64,000 nt of DNA, taken from contig DQCR01000031.1 of NCBI GenBank assembly GCA_003533785.1, forward strand, positions 17,045 to 81,044. The letters are read 5' to 3'. Position numbers and translations under genes: made by a program. This document shows positions 35,800-45,064 of the stretch, piece by piece (positions within the stretch are counted from its first letter, which is position 1; each line of letters starts with the position of its first letter). Origin of the DNA: Flavobacteriaceae bacterium. GTDB taxonomy: Bacteria; Bacteroidota; Bacteroidia; Flavobacteriales; Flavobacteriaceae. The notes below the pieces were generated by a model that worked only from the letters and a program-made list of their open reading frames with translations, ran no database searches and was not told the origin of the DNA.

Positions 35800-37137
35800 T
35801 TAGATAGGGGCCGCTTCGTCCCATTGTTCGAGATAATTGGCTACGTTTTTGACAAATTGACCTCCTGTAGCTCCATTGATGATCCGGTGGTCGTAACTGT
35901 GTGATAAAATAAGCTTGCGGCGGATTCCAATAAAATCGCCTTCGGGCGTTTCGATGACAGAAGGCATTTTTCGAATGACGCCTACCGCTAAAATGCCTAC
36001 CTGAGGCTGGTTGATTATTGGTGTACCCATTATGGAACCAAAGTTACCAACATTGGTCACCGTGTAGGTGCCATCTTGCACTTCTTCTGGCTGCAATTGA
36101 TTCGTACGGGCTCTTTGGGCGAGATCATTCACCGCTTTGGACAAACCAAAAAGATTCAAATGATCTGCGTTTTTTATGACAGGGACAATCAAATTACCAT
36201 CGGCCAAAGCCGTGGCCATCCCAATATTGATAGCTCCTTTTTGTATGATTTGGTCTCCATCTATCGAACTGTTGAGCTGGGGGAAATCCCGGAGCGCCTT
36301 GAGAACGGCAGTGATAAATAAGGGGGTGAAGGTAAGTTTCTCTCCGGTGCGTTCTAAGAATTTATTTTTTATTCTTTCTCGCCATTCCCACAATTCCGTT
36401 ACATCGGCTTCTACAAAAGACTGGACATGAGCCGATGTTTCCTTGCTGTGCAGCATATGCGCTGCCACTAATTTACCCATTCGAGTCATCTCAATGATTT
36501 GATCTTGCCCACTAGCTGTTTGAGTAGGAATCTTGGCAGCTGGTCTTTCTTTCACAGAAGGAGTTGGGATGACAGGAGATTCCGTTCCGGTCGAGGCACG
36601 TTGTTCTATATAAGCTAGAATATCTTTTTTGGTCACCCTATTATTTTGCCCCGTCCCTGAAATGGTGTCGAGTTCTTCTTGTTTGATGTTTTCTTGGACT
36701 GCAATGTTTTTGACCAAAGGAGAATAGAATCGTTTCTCATTGGAAACTACAGGTTGGATTTGTTCTTTGAGCTGAACGATTTCCTTAGCTACTTCTGCAG
36801 CGGCTTGGACGGTATCTTCTTGCTCCCCTACAACTACTTCTACTTGGGGTTCTACGGGTATTGCCTTTTGTTCAGATTCCATAGCTGGATCGAGATCCTC
36901 CGTCTCTATAACTGCCAAAACTTCCCCGACCTTCACCACCTGATCCACTTCAAAGTTTTTGGACAATAATACACCGGTAACCTCCGAAGGCACATCAGAG
37001 TCTACTTTATCCGTTGCGATTTCAACTACAGCGTCATCAATCTCAATGGGATCGCCAACCTCTTTGAGCCAAGAAGTTATCGTAGCCTCTGCGACGCTCT
37101 CGCCCATTTTGGGGAGTTTTAATTCGAACTTTGCCAT
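35800..37137 (-). CDS. 2-oxo acid dehydrogenase E2 (lipoamide acyltransferase)
   Basis: A 445-aa E2 core protein, probably of the branched-chain 2-oxo acid complex. Domain order: one lipoyl domain (1-80) with the lipoyl-Lys in EIATDKVDSDV near residue 43, an acidic/Gln-rich linker, a peripheral subunit-binding domain (SPLVKNIAVQENI to KKDILAYI, about 135-180), and the catalytic domain from about 215. The C-terminal motif reads SYDHRIING where the family usually has DHRxxDG, so the Asp is Asn here. E1 and E3 are not in the window. The start is ATG 37137, with a TACTTTTA box 16 nt upstream. Confidence 0.92.
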   Translation of the reverse strand: MAKFELKLPKMGESVAEATITSWLKEVGDPIEIDDAVVEIATDKVDSDVPSEVTGVLLSKNFEVDQVVKVGEVLAVIETEDLDPAMESEQKAIPVEPQVEVVVGEQEDTVQAAAEVAKEIVQLKEQIQPVVSNEKRFYSPLVKNIAVQENIKQEELDTISGTGQNNRVTKKDILAYIEQRASTGTESPVIPTPSVKERPAAKIPTQTASGQDQIIEMTRMGKLVAAHMLHSKETSAHVQSFVEADVTELWEWRERIKNKFLERTGEKLTFTPLFITAVLKALRDFPQLNSSIDGDQIIQKGAINIGMATALADGNLIVPVIKNADHLNLFGLSKAVNDLAQRARTNQLQPEEVQDGTYTVTNVGNFGSIMGTPIINQPQVGILAVGVIRKMPSVIETPEGDFIGIRRKLILSHSYDHRIINGATGGQFVKNVANYLEQWDEAAPI

Positions 37138-37153
37138 AGCGATTGTTAGGGCA

Positions 37154-37161
37154 TAAAAGTA
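37154..37161 (-). promoter_or_regulatory. Putative -7 box of the E2 gene
   Basis: On the minus strand TACTTTTA, 16 nt before the ATG at 37137, in the recR-E2 gap. Confidence 0.35.
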
Positions 37162-37196
37162 CAAAATCTAAGCCACACTCTCCGGCTTGATTTGGA

Positions 37197-37814
37197 TTAC
37201 TGGCGAATGGATTTTTCGTAGGGAAGGCGCGTATTTATGCTCCTAGCAAGAGTGACTTCATCCGTGTATTCTAATTCTTCCCCAACGGCAATTCCACGTG
37301 CAATGGTACTCATTCCTACGGAATATTTACTGAGTAATTTAAACATGTAGAAGCTGGTGGTATCAGCTTCCATGGTGGCACTAAGGGCAAAAATCACTTC
37401 TGTAATTGCCCCAGTAGCTACTTTGGTCGTCAGCGAGTCTAGGGTCAAATCCTGAGGCCCAATCCCATCCATTGGAGAGATGAGCCCTCCTAAGACATGG
37501 TAATACCCTTTGAACTGGCCTGTAGCTTCAATGGCCATGACATCTCGTATGTCTTCCACCACGCACAATTGTGCGGCCTTACGAGAGGGGTTGGAACAAA
37601 TTTCACAACGGGGAGCATCCGATAAATTATGGCATTGTTCGCAAAAATTGATACGTTCTCGAAAGGTGGACAAAGCCAAAGCCAGTCGTTGGGTATGGCT
37701 TTCCGGTTGTTTGAGCAGGTGCAGCGCCAATCGAAGGGCGGTTCGCCTTCCGATTCCAGGCAACTGAGCGATTTCTTCAACGGCTTTCTCGAGGAGTTGG
37801 GAAGAAAATTCCAT
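37197..37814 (-). CDS. recR: Recombination mediator RecR
   Basis: A 205-aa protein that acts with RecF and RecO in loading RecA at gaps. It shows an N-terminal helix-hairpin-helix ([19 protein letters not shown]), a four-Cys zinc finger ([16 protein letters not shown], near 56-71), and a Toprim domain ([17 protein letters not shown], then [14 protein letters not shown]). The end [11 protein letters not shown] is slightly shorter than in other phyla. ATG 37814 is chosen over a TTG two codons upstream. A TATTTTTG box ends 3 nt from this ATG. Confidence 0.96.
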   Translation of the reverse strand: MEFSSQLLEKAVEEIAQLPGIGRRTALRLALHLLKQPESHTQRLALALSTFRERINFCEQCHNLSDAPRCEICSNPSRKAAQLCVVEDIRDVMAIEATGQFKGYYHVLGGLISPMDGIGPQDLTLDSLTTKVATGAITEVIFALSATMEADTTSFYMFKLLSKYSVGMSTIARGIAVGEELEYTDEVTLARSINTRLPYEKSIRQ

Positions 37815-37817
37815 AGC

Positions 37818-37825
37818 CAAAAATA
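37818..37825 (-). promoter_or_regulatory. Putative -7 box of recR
   Basis: On the minus strand TATTTTTG, then GCT, then ATG: a 3-nt spacing, same layout as guaA. Confidence 0.4.
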
Positions 37826-37874
37826 GGAAATTTATAGTAGGTACATTTTTCTATCTTTAAACAAATCATCCGTT

Positions 37875-39341
37875 ATGCTATCCCCTGTCATTCTTTTAGG
37901 GTTGATCCTTTCTTATTTTACTATTTTGATTATTATATCCTATTGGACAGGGCGGCAGGATAACAATCAAGTTTTCTACCAAGCCAATAGAAATGCTCCT
38001 TGGTACTTGGTTGCTTTTGGTATGGTGGGTGCATCCCTCTCTGGGGTTACTTTTATCTCTGTTCCTGGCTGGGTAGCAGATACGCAACTCACCTATTTTC
38101 AAGTAGTCATTGGCTATCTGTTGGGATATTGGGTTGTTGCCTTTGTACTCCTACCCCTCTACTATCGCTACCAAATCACTTCTATTTATGAATACTTGGG
38201 TCAACGCTTGGGGGCTCAAAGTCATTTTACGGGTGCTGCTTTTTTCTTTGTCTCTCGGGTTTTGGGAGCTGCTTTTCGCTTGTTTCTTGTCGCCCTTGTC
38301 TTGCAGCAATTTATTTTTGACCCATGGGGTATTCCCTTCGAAGTCACGGTTGTATTATCCATCCTTTTGATTTGGCTCTACACCTTCAAAGGGGGAATTC
38401 AAACAATCATATGGACCGATACACTGCAGACCCTCTTGATGCTTGTTGCCGTAGTACTTTCTATCGTCTATCTGCTTCAAGCCATGGATTTATCCTTGGT
38501 GGATTTCTTTGAATCGGAAGTGTTCAAACAGTATGATCGTGTCTGGGTGACCGATAATCTCCTTGCCCGGAATTATTTTTTAAAATCCCTTCTAGGTGGT
38601 GCTTTCATTACCATCTGTATGACCGGTTTAGACCAAGACATGATGCAAAAAAATTTAAGTTGCCGTAATCTTAAAGACGCCCAAAAAAACATGGTGAGTT
38701 TTAGCTTCGTATTGGTCGTTGTTACTTTCTTATTTCTGTTACTGGGTATCCTTCTCTACAGTTATGCCCAACAGCAGGGTATCGCAGTCCCCACGGTAAA
38801 TGGCAAGCCCAACACAGACCTTCTTTTTCCTGAAATTGCTTTAAATGAAGGCGTAGGGATTGGAGTTGCCGTAACTTTTTTGTTGGGGCTCATTGCTGCG
38901 GCCTACAGCAGTGCAGATAGTGCATTAACGTCATTGACCACTTCGTTTTGTGTGGATTTTTTAAACTTAAATGAAAGGCCAGAATCAGAGCAAATTCGCG
39001 TTCGAAAAAAAGTACATATTGGAATGAGCCTTGCATTGATTGTTGTAGTTATAGTTTTTAAATATGTGTTGGATCGCAATGTCATCGATGGCTTATTAAC
39101 GGTGGCCTCCTATACCTATGGCCCCTTGCTGGGCCTATTTGCTTTCGGGATGTTCACTCCTTATCAGGTACAGGGAAGAAAAGTGCTCGGTGTAGCGCTC
39201 ACCGCTGTTGCCTTAATTTTTGGCTTAGGACAGATTCCTAGTTCGGCTCTGGGAGGATACGAAATTGGCTACGAGTTGCTACCGCTCAATGGACTTCTAA
39301 CCTTTATTGGTTTAGTATTGATCCGTCGAAAGGAGGACTAA
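37875..39341 (+). CDS. Sodium:solute symporter (SSS family)
   Basis: A 488-aa membrane transporter with about 13 helices. The first helix is followed by RQDNNQVFYQANRNAPWYLVA. The conserved GASLSGVTFISVPGWV (near residues 53-68) contains the sodium-coordinating unwound helix region of the LeuT-like fold. IWTDTLQTLLML and AAAYSSADSALTSLTTSFCVDF (helix 8, second sodium site) are also clear. The cargo (sugar, vitamin, amino acid or other) cannot be assigned. The gene stands alone, and its 3' end overlaps the convergent CoA-binding gene by 30 nt. Confidence 0.9.
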   Translation: MLSPVILLGLILSYFTILIIISYWTGRQDNNQVFYQANRNAPWYLVAFGMVGASLSGVTFISVPGWVADTQLTYFQVVIGYLLGYWVVAFVLLPLYYRYQITSIYEYLGQRLGAQSHFTGAAFFFVSRVLGAAFRLFLVALVLQQFIFDPWGIPFEVTVVLSILLIWLYTFKGGIQTIIWTDTLQTLLMLVAVVLSIVYLLQAMDLSLVDFFESEVFKQYDRVWVTDNLLARNYFLKSLLGGAFITICMTGLDQDMMQKNLSCRNLKDAQKNMVSFSFVLVVVTFLFLLLGILLYSYAQQQGIAVPTVNGKPNTDLLFPEIALNEGVGIGVAVTFLLGLIAAAYSSADSALTSLTTSFCVDFLNLNERPESEQIRVRKKVHIGMSLALIVVVIVFKYVLDRNVIDGLLTVASYTYGPLLGLFAFGMFTPYQVQGRKVLGVALTAVALIFGLGQIPSSALGGYEIGYELLPLNGLLTFIGLVLIRRKED

Positions 39342-39680
39342 AGTACAGGCGTGTTCAAAAGAAATCCCAGATTCGCATAATGCAGTGGCTAGGGTTGGGT
39401 TTTCCGTCCCTGGGTTAAAAATAACCCTTTGGGGTTTCAATGCCAACAACCCATCCCGATATACCTCTTGCCACTTTGGCTGTAAATAAATACTGACCGT
39501 ATGGGGGCGAGACAACCCTCCTATCGGTCCTTTTTGTATGGGAACATCCCCAACTTGCCCTTCTGCATTGCCAACAGCAATCACAGAATGTCCTGCCTTT
39601 CTGAGGCGATGGATCGCCTGATGAGAAACTCGCTCGGGGTTTGTAGAAGCACCTAATATAAGAGTCACTTTCGATTTCAT
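39312..39680 (-). CDS. CoA-binding domain protein
   Basis: A 122-aa single Rossmann domain of the CoA_binding (YccU-like) family. It starts KVTLILGASTNPERVSHQAI, with the glycine-rich loop in residues 8-13, followed by HSVIAVG and QRVIFNPGTENPTL, where a CoA pocket is expected. It ends in GISFEHACTLVLLST. The biochemical role is unknown for most members. ATG 39680 shares one base with the fabH TGA, so the two are translated in series; its end overlaps the symporter gene on the other strand by 30 nt. Confidence 0.88.
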   Translation of the reverse strand: MKSKVTLILGASTNPERVSHQAIHRLRKAGHSVIAVGNAEGQVGDVPIQKGPIGGLSRPHTVSIYLQPKWQEVYRDGLLALKPQRVIFNPGTENPTLATALCESGISFEHACTLVLLSTDQY

Positions 39681-40687
39681 CACCAGCGTATAATCGCACT
39701 TCCCCAAGTAAATCCACTACCAAAAGCAGCCAATACCAACAGATCACCTTCTTTCACTTGACCTTCCTCCCATGCTTCTGTCAATGCAATGGGAATAGAA
39801 CCTGCAGTGGTGTTTCCATAATGTTGGATGTTATTGTATACCTGGTGATCTTGCAAACCAAATTTCTTTTGCACAAATTGAGAAATACGAAGATTGGCTT
39901 GATGGGGAATTAACATATCAATAGCCTCCGGACTCAATTTATTGGCCTGTAACCCTTCCATGATTACTTCAGAAAAACGCACTACGGCATTTTTAAATAC
40001 CAACTGCCCATTCATAAAAGGAAAATAGGATTCATCACTGGGGTCGTTGGCTTCCAGGATTTCAGGTACCCAACGGTTTGTACTGGGACCAATCAAAGAG
40101 AGCTCTTCTGCAAATTTGCCTTCGGAGTGAAGGTGTGAGGACAATACGCCTCGCTCAGGGTTTTCCTCTCTTGTGATCACGGCAGCTCCTGCACCGTCTC
40201 CAAAGATAACAGAGACTCCGCGTCCACGGGTTGTCATGTCCAATCCCCCCGAATGGTTTTCGGAGCCAATAACAAGAATATTTTTATACATACCCGTTTT
40301 GATAAACTGATCGGCAGTGGACAAGGCATAAATGAATCCCGAACACTGATTTCGAATGTCCATGGCAGGACAAGTGGGAATCTCCAAGAGCTCTTGAACC
40401 AAGACTCCAGAACCTGGAAAATAGTAATCAGGACTGAGTGTAGCAAAGAGAATTAATTCGATCTCCTCTGTTTGGATTCCCGCACGCTCAATGGCTATTC
40501 TTGCAGCGGCGGCTCCCATACTGGCTGTAGTGTCCTCAGAACCTTTACGGATATGACGTCGTTCTCTAATCCCTGTACGCTCTTGAATCCATTCGTCTGA
40601 AGTATCCATTATTTTGGATAAATCCTTGTTTGTAACCACATTTTCTGGAAGGTATTTGCCAAGTCCGGAAATTCTAGATTGATACAT
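39680..40687 (-). CDS. fabH: 3-oxoacyl-ACP synthase III
   Basis: A 335-aa condensing enzyme that starts fatty acid synthesis from acyl-CoA and malonyl-ACP. The catalytic triad is visible: Cys115 in DIRNQCSGF, His in MLIPHQANLRI and Asn in HYGNTTAGSIP. SRISGLGKYLPENVVTN is a normal FabH start. I use ATG 40687; ATG 40699 adds four residues and is equally possible. In branched-chain-fatty-acid makers such as flavobacteria FabH often prefers branched acyl-CoA primers, which would fit the nearby E2 gene, but that is inference. A terminator from the next operon lies 38 nt upstream. Confidence 0.94.
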   Translation of the reverse strand: MYQSRISGLGKYLPENVVTNKDLSKIMDTSDEWIQERTGIRERRHIRKGSEDTTASMGAAAARIAIERAGIQTEEIELILFATLSPDYYFPGSGVLVQELLEIPTCPAMDIRNQCSGFIYALSTADQFIKTGMYKNILVIGSENHSGGLDMTTRGRGVSVIFGDGAGAAVITREENPERGVLSSHLHSEGKFAEELSLIGPSTNRWVPEILEANDPSDESYFPFMNGQLVFKNAVVRFSEVIMEGLQANKLSPEAIDMLIPHQANLRISQFVQKKFGLQDHQVYNNIQHYGNTTAGSIPIALTEAWEEGQVKEGDLLVLAAFGSGFTWGSAIIRW

Positions 40688-40724
40688 AGTAGTAAACATT
40701 AGTGCCGCAATATAAAGGAAAAAA

Positions 40725-40751
40725 AAACACCCTAATTCGATTAGGGTGTTT
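40725..40751 (-). terminator. Terminator after the AarF-kinase gene
   Basis: A 12-bp perfect stem (AAACACCCTAAT with ATTAGGGTGTTT) and a 3-nt loop. On the minus strand it is followed by a T-run of about nine, so it ends the TetR-AarF operon 27 nt after the AarF stop. Confidence 0.9.
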
Positions 40752-40777
40752 GATAATTACACAAGCAAATAAACCAA

Positions 40778-42088
40778 TTAAACAAAATTCATGTAATTAT
40801 TTATGGTCACTTTGGCTTTCAAGTCAAAGAGTAAACTGTACAGTCCAAAGAAGGTTCGGTTGATATATATAAAGTGTTCTGAACCACGATTCCCATTCAT
40901 TTTTCGCCATTCTTGGTCTTCTGTAAATTCTTGACTTAGAGAAGCAATTTTATTCCAAAAAATGGGGTCAGAAAAATCAAAATGTTCACCTTGAAAAGGA
41001 AGCGTAAATAGGCGCAACATACGATGAAACAGTTCGGTGAAAAAGACTATTTCTTTGGGAGTGTCTGTAGCGGTCAGTATTTCCAATTCATGAAGGATTT
41101 TCTGAAATGCCTCTTTATCGTCTAAATTTTCTTTTTTTGAAAGCTCAAAATAGGGGATATAAAAAGAATCTGGAATGTGTTTGATGCAACCAAAATCTAA
41201 CGCTATCAATTCGTTTTCTGGTGAAACTAAAAAATTTCCAGGGTGGGGATCTGCATGCACTTTTTTGAGCCCGTGCATTTGATACATATAAAAGTCCCAA
41301 AGGCTTTGTCCTAACTTCTGATTGATTTTAGGGTCTGTTATTTCTTGGTCGGTGTATTCGGAAAAATGAATGCCCTCCATCCAATCCATAGTCAATACTT
41401 TCTTATTAGACCATTCTGGATAGTAGGTTGGGAATCTCATATTTGGAATCAAAGCACAAGCTTCTGTCATGCTTTGACTTTGTTGCAGTTCAAGTTCATA
41501 ATCTGTTTCTTCAACAAGTTTGTTTTCCACTTCATTGAAAAATTTATCAACGTCCTGTCCTTTTAAATTAAACATTCGAACAGCTATAGGTTTAACAATG
41601 CTTAAGTCAGAGCCGATACTGTTTGCTACTCCTGGGTATTGAATTTTCACAGCAAGTTTTTTCCCATTCTTAGCTGCCCGATGTACCTGACCGATACTGG
41701 CAGCGTTTACAGATTGAGCAGCAAAAGTATCAAAAATGACCTCTGGGTCGGCTCCTAAGTTTTTCCGTATAAGCTTTTTAACTAGGGGGGCAGAAAGTGG
41801 GGGCACCGAGAATTGCGCCAAACTGAATTGCTCGACGTATGCTCTTGGCAACATATTTTTTTCCATGCTAAGCATTTGAGCAACTTTCAGGGCACTTCCT
41901 TTTAAACTTTTTAGTCCATCGTAAATATCCTTGGCATTTTCCTCATCCAGAGCTTCTTTGGACATTTCGCGATTCAGAGCTTTGCCACCGTAATATTTCA
42001 GGTAATTACCCCCCACGCGAACGCCAGTAGCGACCAATTGGGTTGCCCGTTCAATTTTATTCGTAGGGATGTAATCTAATGTTTTCAT
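40778..42088 (-). CDS. ABC1/AarF/UbiB-family atypical kinase
   Basis: A 436-aa protein-kinase-like protein of the UbiB group, linked elsewhere to quinone or lipid metabolism. Visible are SALKVAQMLSMEKNMLPRAY (the KxGQ motif reads KVAQ here), AASIGQVHRAAKNG and LAVKIQYPGVAN with the ATP-binding Lys, the catalytic HADPHPGNFLV and metal-binding ALDFGCIKHIPD. No transmembrane helices are visible at the C-terminus, unlike UbiB of Proteobacteria. It starts immediately after the TetR-like gene (adjacent, no gap) and ends at a strong terminator. Confidence 0.92.
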   Translation of the reverse strand: MKTLDYIPTNKIERATQLVATGVRVGGNYLKYYGGKALNREMSKEALDEENAKDIYDGLKSLKGSALKVAQMLSMEKNMLPRAYVEQFSLAQFSVPPLSAPLVKKLIRKNLGADPEVIFDTFAAQSVNAASIGQVHRAAKNGKKLAVKIQYPGVANSIGSDLSIVKPIAVRMFNLKGQDVDKFFNEVENKLVEETDYELELQQSQSMTEACALIPNMRFPTYYPEWSNKKVLTMDWMEGIHFSEYTDQEITDPKINQKLGQSLWDFYMYQMHGLKKVHADPHPGNFLVSPENELIALDFGCIKHIPDSFYIPYFELSKKENLDDKEAFQKILHELEILTATDTPKEIVFFTELFHRMLRLFTLPFQGEHFDFSDPIFWNKIASLSQEFTEDQEWRKMNGNRGSEHFIYINRTFFGLYSLLFDLKAKVTINNYMNFV

Positions 42089-42739
42089 CTAAGTGTTAGC
42101 AACTGTTTCTTTCCACAAAAATTTTCCGAAATCTAACAAAGTGTCTAAAGGTGTATTGTCGAATACATCAAATGCGGTATTGACTGACTTTTCTATGGCA
42201 GCGTCCGTTTTTTCAAATTGCTCTGAAGTATCCTCAATCCAAAATTTCATTAAAAAAAGAAGCTGTGCCCAAGCTGCTTCTGAAAAAAGCTTTGGTGGAT
42301 GTTGACTCCATCGAGAATCTTTATCTGCATTGCCTTCTTCAATCAGGTCCGTAGCAAATACTTTGAAATGAAGACGGAGTCTTTTTAGAAAAACGAGATC
42401 CTTCATGATATTCATCTCTCTCTTAAGTGCAAACAATACATAAGAGCGATTGAGCAGAAGTACTTCGAAAAATGTAAAATAGAAACTCAGTAATTTTTCT
42501 CTACGCGATCCCTTTTTAAAGTCCTTATCTTTTTCCAATACCTGCATTGCATTGGTAAAGAAAACTTCCCATACGTACTCTCGAACTGCATCAAGGGAAG
42601 AAAATACATTGTAAAAGTCTTTTTCTTCAATCTTGGCTGTTTTACAAAACTTATACACTGACTTGGGGTAGGTTTCATGTTCCAGGACTTGTTCCATGTA
42701 CTGAGTAATAAGCTTGGTTTTGAGTGTATCTGATTTCAT
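42089..42739 (-). CDS. TetR-like protein paired with AarF kinase
   Basis: A 216-aa all-helical protein with a TetR-type layout. The N-terminal 50 residues (KLITQYMEQVLEH, then SVYKFCKTAKIEEKDFYNVF) correspond to the helix-turn-helix. The helix 3 region carries acidic EEKD where DNA-binding members usually have small or basic residues. The rest resembles the TetR C-terminal dimerisation domain (AQLLFLMKFWIEDTSE). The fixed linkage to the kinase gene, with no gap, implies a shared job. It could be a repressor of this operon or a non-DNA-binding partner. A TATTTTTG box is 17 nt upstream. Confidence 0.78.
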   Translation of the reverse strand: MKSDTLKTKLITQYMEQVLEHETYPKSVYKFCKTAKIEEKDFYNVFSSLDAVREYVWEVFFTNAMQVLEKDKDFKKGSRREKLLSFYFTFFEVLLLNRSYVLFALKREMNIMKDLVFLKRLRLHFKVFATDLIEEGNADKDSRWSQHPPKLFSEAAWAQLLFLMKFWIEDTSEQFEKTDAAIEKSVNTAFDVFDNTPLDTLLDFGKFLWKETVANT

Positions 42740-42756
42740 CGCTAATTCTATTTAAA

Positions 42757-42764
42757 CAAAAATA
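42757..42764 (-). promoter_or_regulatory. Putative -7 box of TetR-AarF operon
   Basis: On the minus strand TATTTTTG, 17 nt before the ATG at 42739, in the divergent gap with htpG. Confidence 0.4.
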
Positions 42765-42886
42765 CACAATGTTTAACTATTTTTTATTTTTATTAAACAT
42801 ATATTTTGTTAAGATTTTAAATGCCAATCTGTCACCTCCTCTTCTTTGGTATTTTTTTTGAATAAATAATTTTAAACTATTCACTT

Positions 42887-44764
42887 ATGTCAAAAGGTAA
42901 AATCAATGTAGCGGTTGAAAATATTTTTCCGCTCATCAAAAAATTCTTGTACAGCGATCATGAAATATTTCTGAGAGAACTTATCTCCAACGCAACGGAT
43001 GCCACAAATAAACTCAAGCATCTAAGCAGTTTGGGAGAAGTGAAAGGAAACTTAGGAGATACTACTCTTGAAGTTAAAATAGACAGTAAAGGCAAAAAAT
43101 TACATGTTATCGACAAAGGGGTGGGAATGACCGCAGATGAAGTTAACAAATACATAAATGAAGTTGCGTTTTCTGGAGCTGAAGAATTCTTGGAAAAATA
43201 CAAAGACAGTGCAAAGGACTCAGGGATCATTGGTCATTTTGGCTTAGGTTTCTATTCTGCATTTATGGTTGCCAAGGAAGTTGAGATTATTACCAAATCC
43301 TACAAAGACGAACCCGCAGCTCACTGGCGTTGTGATGGTTCTCCGGAATACGAACTCAAAAAAGCAGACAAAAAAGAACGAGGAACAGAAATTATTCTTC
43401 ACATCGATAAGGATTCGAAAGAATTTTTGGAGGAGAGTCGAATCAAAGAATTGCTTTCCAAGTACAACAAATTCATGCCGATACCCATTAAGTTTGGTAC
43501 CCGAGAAGAGTCCCTTCCACTGCCGGACGATGCTGCCGAGGATGCCAAGCCAGAGACCCAGACGGTAGATAACATCATCAATAATCCCGATCCTGCTTGG
43601 ACCAAAGCGCCCGCCGATTTGAAAGAGGAAGACTACACGAGTTTTTATCGTGAATTATACCCTATGCAGTTTGAAGAGCCCTTGTTTCATATTCATCTCA
43701 ACGTTGATTATCCTTTCAACCTTACTGGAATTCTGTACTTCCCCAAATTGAACAACGATCTCAATATTCAAAAAGACAGAATCCAACTCTACCAAAATCA
43801 AGTTTTTGTTACGGACAACGTAGAGGGAATTGTACCAGAATTCTTGACCCTACTTCGAGGCGTGATTGACTCCCCAGACATTCCATTGAATGTGTCGCGA
43901 AGCTATTTACAAGCCGATGGGGCCGTGAAGAAAATCAGCAATTACATCACACGAAAAGTGGCTGACAAACTTTCCAGTCTATTTAAAAAAGACAGAAAGG
44001 GCTTTGAAGAAAAATGGAACGATATCAAGGTAGTTATAGAATACGGCATGCTGAGTGAAGACAAATTCTTCGAAAAGGCAGAAAAATTTGCATTGTATCC
44101 CACCACAGACGGTGACTATTACACCTTCGAGGAATTGCAAGAAAAAGTAAAAGACAGCCAAACCGATAAGGACGGGAAAATGATTTTGCTCTATGCCTCG
44201 CAGGTTGAAGAACAGCATAGTTACATTCAAGCGGCTAAGGAGAAGGGGTATACAGTTCTCTTGTTGGACTCTCCCATTATCAGTCACTTAATTCAAAAAC
44301 TGGAGGGGGCAAAAGAAAACCTCAGCTTTGCCCGTGTTGATGGAGATGCCATAGAAAACCTGATTAAAAAAGAGGAAGCTACTGTCTCAAAACTTTCTGA
44401 AGAAGAAAAAGAAAAACTCAAACCGCTGATTGAGGCAGTTATCCCCGATGGACAATACAGCGTTCAACTGGAAGCCATGGACAGCAGCAGCCTGCCCTTT
44501 GTGTTGACACAACCCGAATTTATGCGGCGTATGAAAGAGATGCAACAGACCGGAGGGGGCATGATGGGTAGTTTCCCAGAGATGTATACCCTATTGGTCA
44601 ATACTAACCATGAATTGGTGGGAGAAATCCTGCAGACCAAAACAGCAAAGAAACGAGAACGCTTAATCAAACAAGGATTGGATTTGGCACGCTTGTCGCA
44701 AAACCTATTGAAAGGAGAGGAATTAACAGCCTTTATCCAGCGTAGCTTGGATTTGATCAAATAA
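42887..44764 (+). CDS. htpG: Hsp90 chaperone HtpG
   Basis: A 625-aa ATP-dependent chaperone. The GHKL ATPase domain has FLRELISNATDATNKL (near 26-41), VIDKGVGMTADEVN and GHFGLGFYSAFMVA. The middle domain contains the catalytic Arg in LNVSRSYLQAD near residue 330. The C-terminal dimerisation domain ends in ELTAFIQRSLDL. It lacks the eukaryotic MEEVD. An acidic insertion (LPDDAAEDAKPETQTVD, near 208-224) is a Bacteroidota feature. A TAATTTTA box lies 12 nt upstream (42867-42874). Divergent from the TetR gene. Confidence 0.97.
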   Translation: MSKGKINVAVENIFPLIKKFLYSDHEIFLRELISNATDATNKLKHLSSLGEVKGNLGDTTLEVKIDSKGKKLHVIDKGVGMTADEVNKYINEVAFSGAEEFLEKYKDSAKDSGIIGHFGLGFYSAFMVAKEVEIITKSYKDEPAAHWRCDGSPEYELKKADKKERGTEIILHIDKDSKEFLEESRIKELLSKYNKFMPIPIKFGTREESLPLPDDAAEDAKPETQTVDNIINNPDPAWTKAPADLKEEDYTSFYRELYPMQFEEPLFHIHLNVDYPFNLTGILYFPKLNNDLNIQKDRIQLYQNQVFVTDNVEGIVPEFLTLLRGVIDSPDIPLNVSRSYLQADGAVKKISNYITRKVADKLSSLFKKDRKGFEEKWNDIKVVIEYGMLSEDKFFEKAEKFALYPTTDGDYYTFEELQEKVKDSQTDKDGKMILLYASQVEEQHSYIQAAKEKGYTVLLLDSPIISHLIQKLEGAKENLSFARVDGDAIENLIKKEEATVSKLSEEEKEKLKPLIEAVIPDGQYSVQLEAMDSSSLPFVLTQPEFMRRMKEMQQTGGGMMGSFPEMYTLLVNTNHELVGEILQTKTAKKRERLIKQGLDLARLSQNLLKGEELTAFIQRSLDLIK

Positions 44765-44770
44765 CCATCA

Positions 44771-45055
44771 ATGAAACTCAAGCCTTTTGTCTATCGTCTT
44801 ATGCTGGCTTGGTCTCTTTTGTTAATTCCATTGGTAGGAAGCTTGTTCACGCAAGCAATACATTGGTCGGTATTCGATTATTTCGTTGCGGCCTTACTCT
44901 TGGGAGGAAGCGTGTGGGGATTATCAACTATTTATAAAGCTCGCTTCTCCAAACAGGTCAAGCGATCTTTGGGAGTGCTGTTTTTGCTCTTTATTTTACT
45001 ATTGTGGAGTGAAATGGCTGTCGGACTATTTGGGAGTCCTCTAGCAGGGAGTTAA
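44771..45055 (+). CDS. Small membrane protein, unknown function
   Basis: A 94-aa protein with three predicted helices: MLAWSLLLIPLVGSLF, YFVAALLLGGSVWGLS and LGVLFLLFILLLWSEMAVG. A short cytoplasmic loop with basic residues lies between helices 2 and 3. I do not recognise a family beyond a general small integral membrane protein. It starts 6 nt after htpG and ends 9 nt before the methyltransferase gene, so it is likely in one transcript with both. Nothing indicates a specific function. Confidence 0.7.
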   Translation: MKLKPFVYRLMLAWSLLLIPLVGSLFTQAIHWSVFDYFVAALLLGGSVWGLSTIYKARFSKQVKRSLGVLFLLFILLLWSEMAVGLFGSPLAGS

Positions 45056-45064
45056 CTTTGTTTT

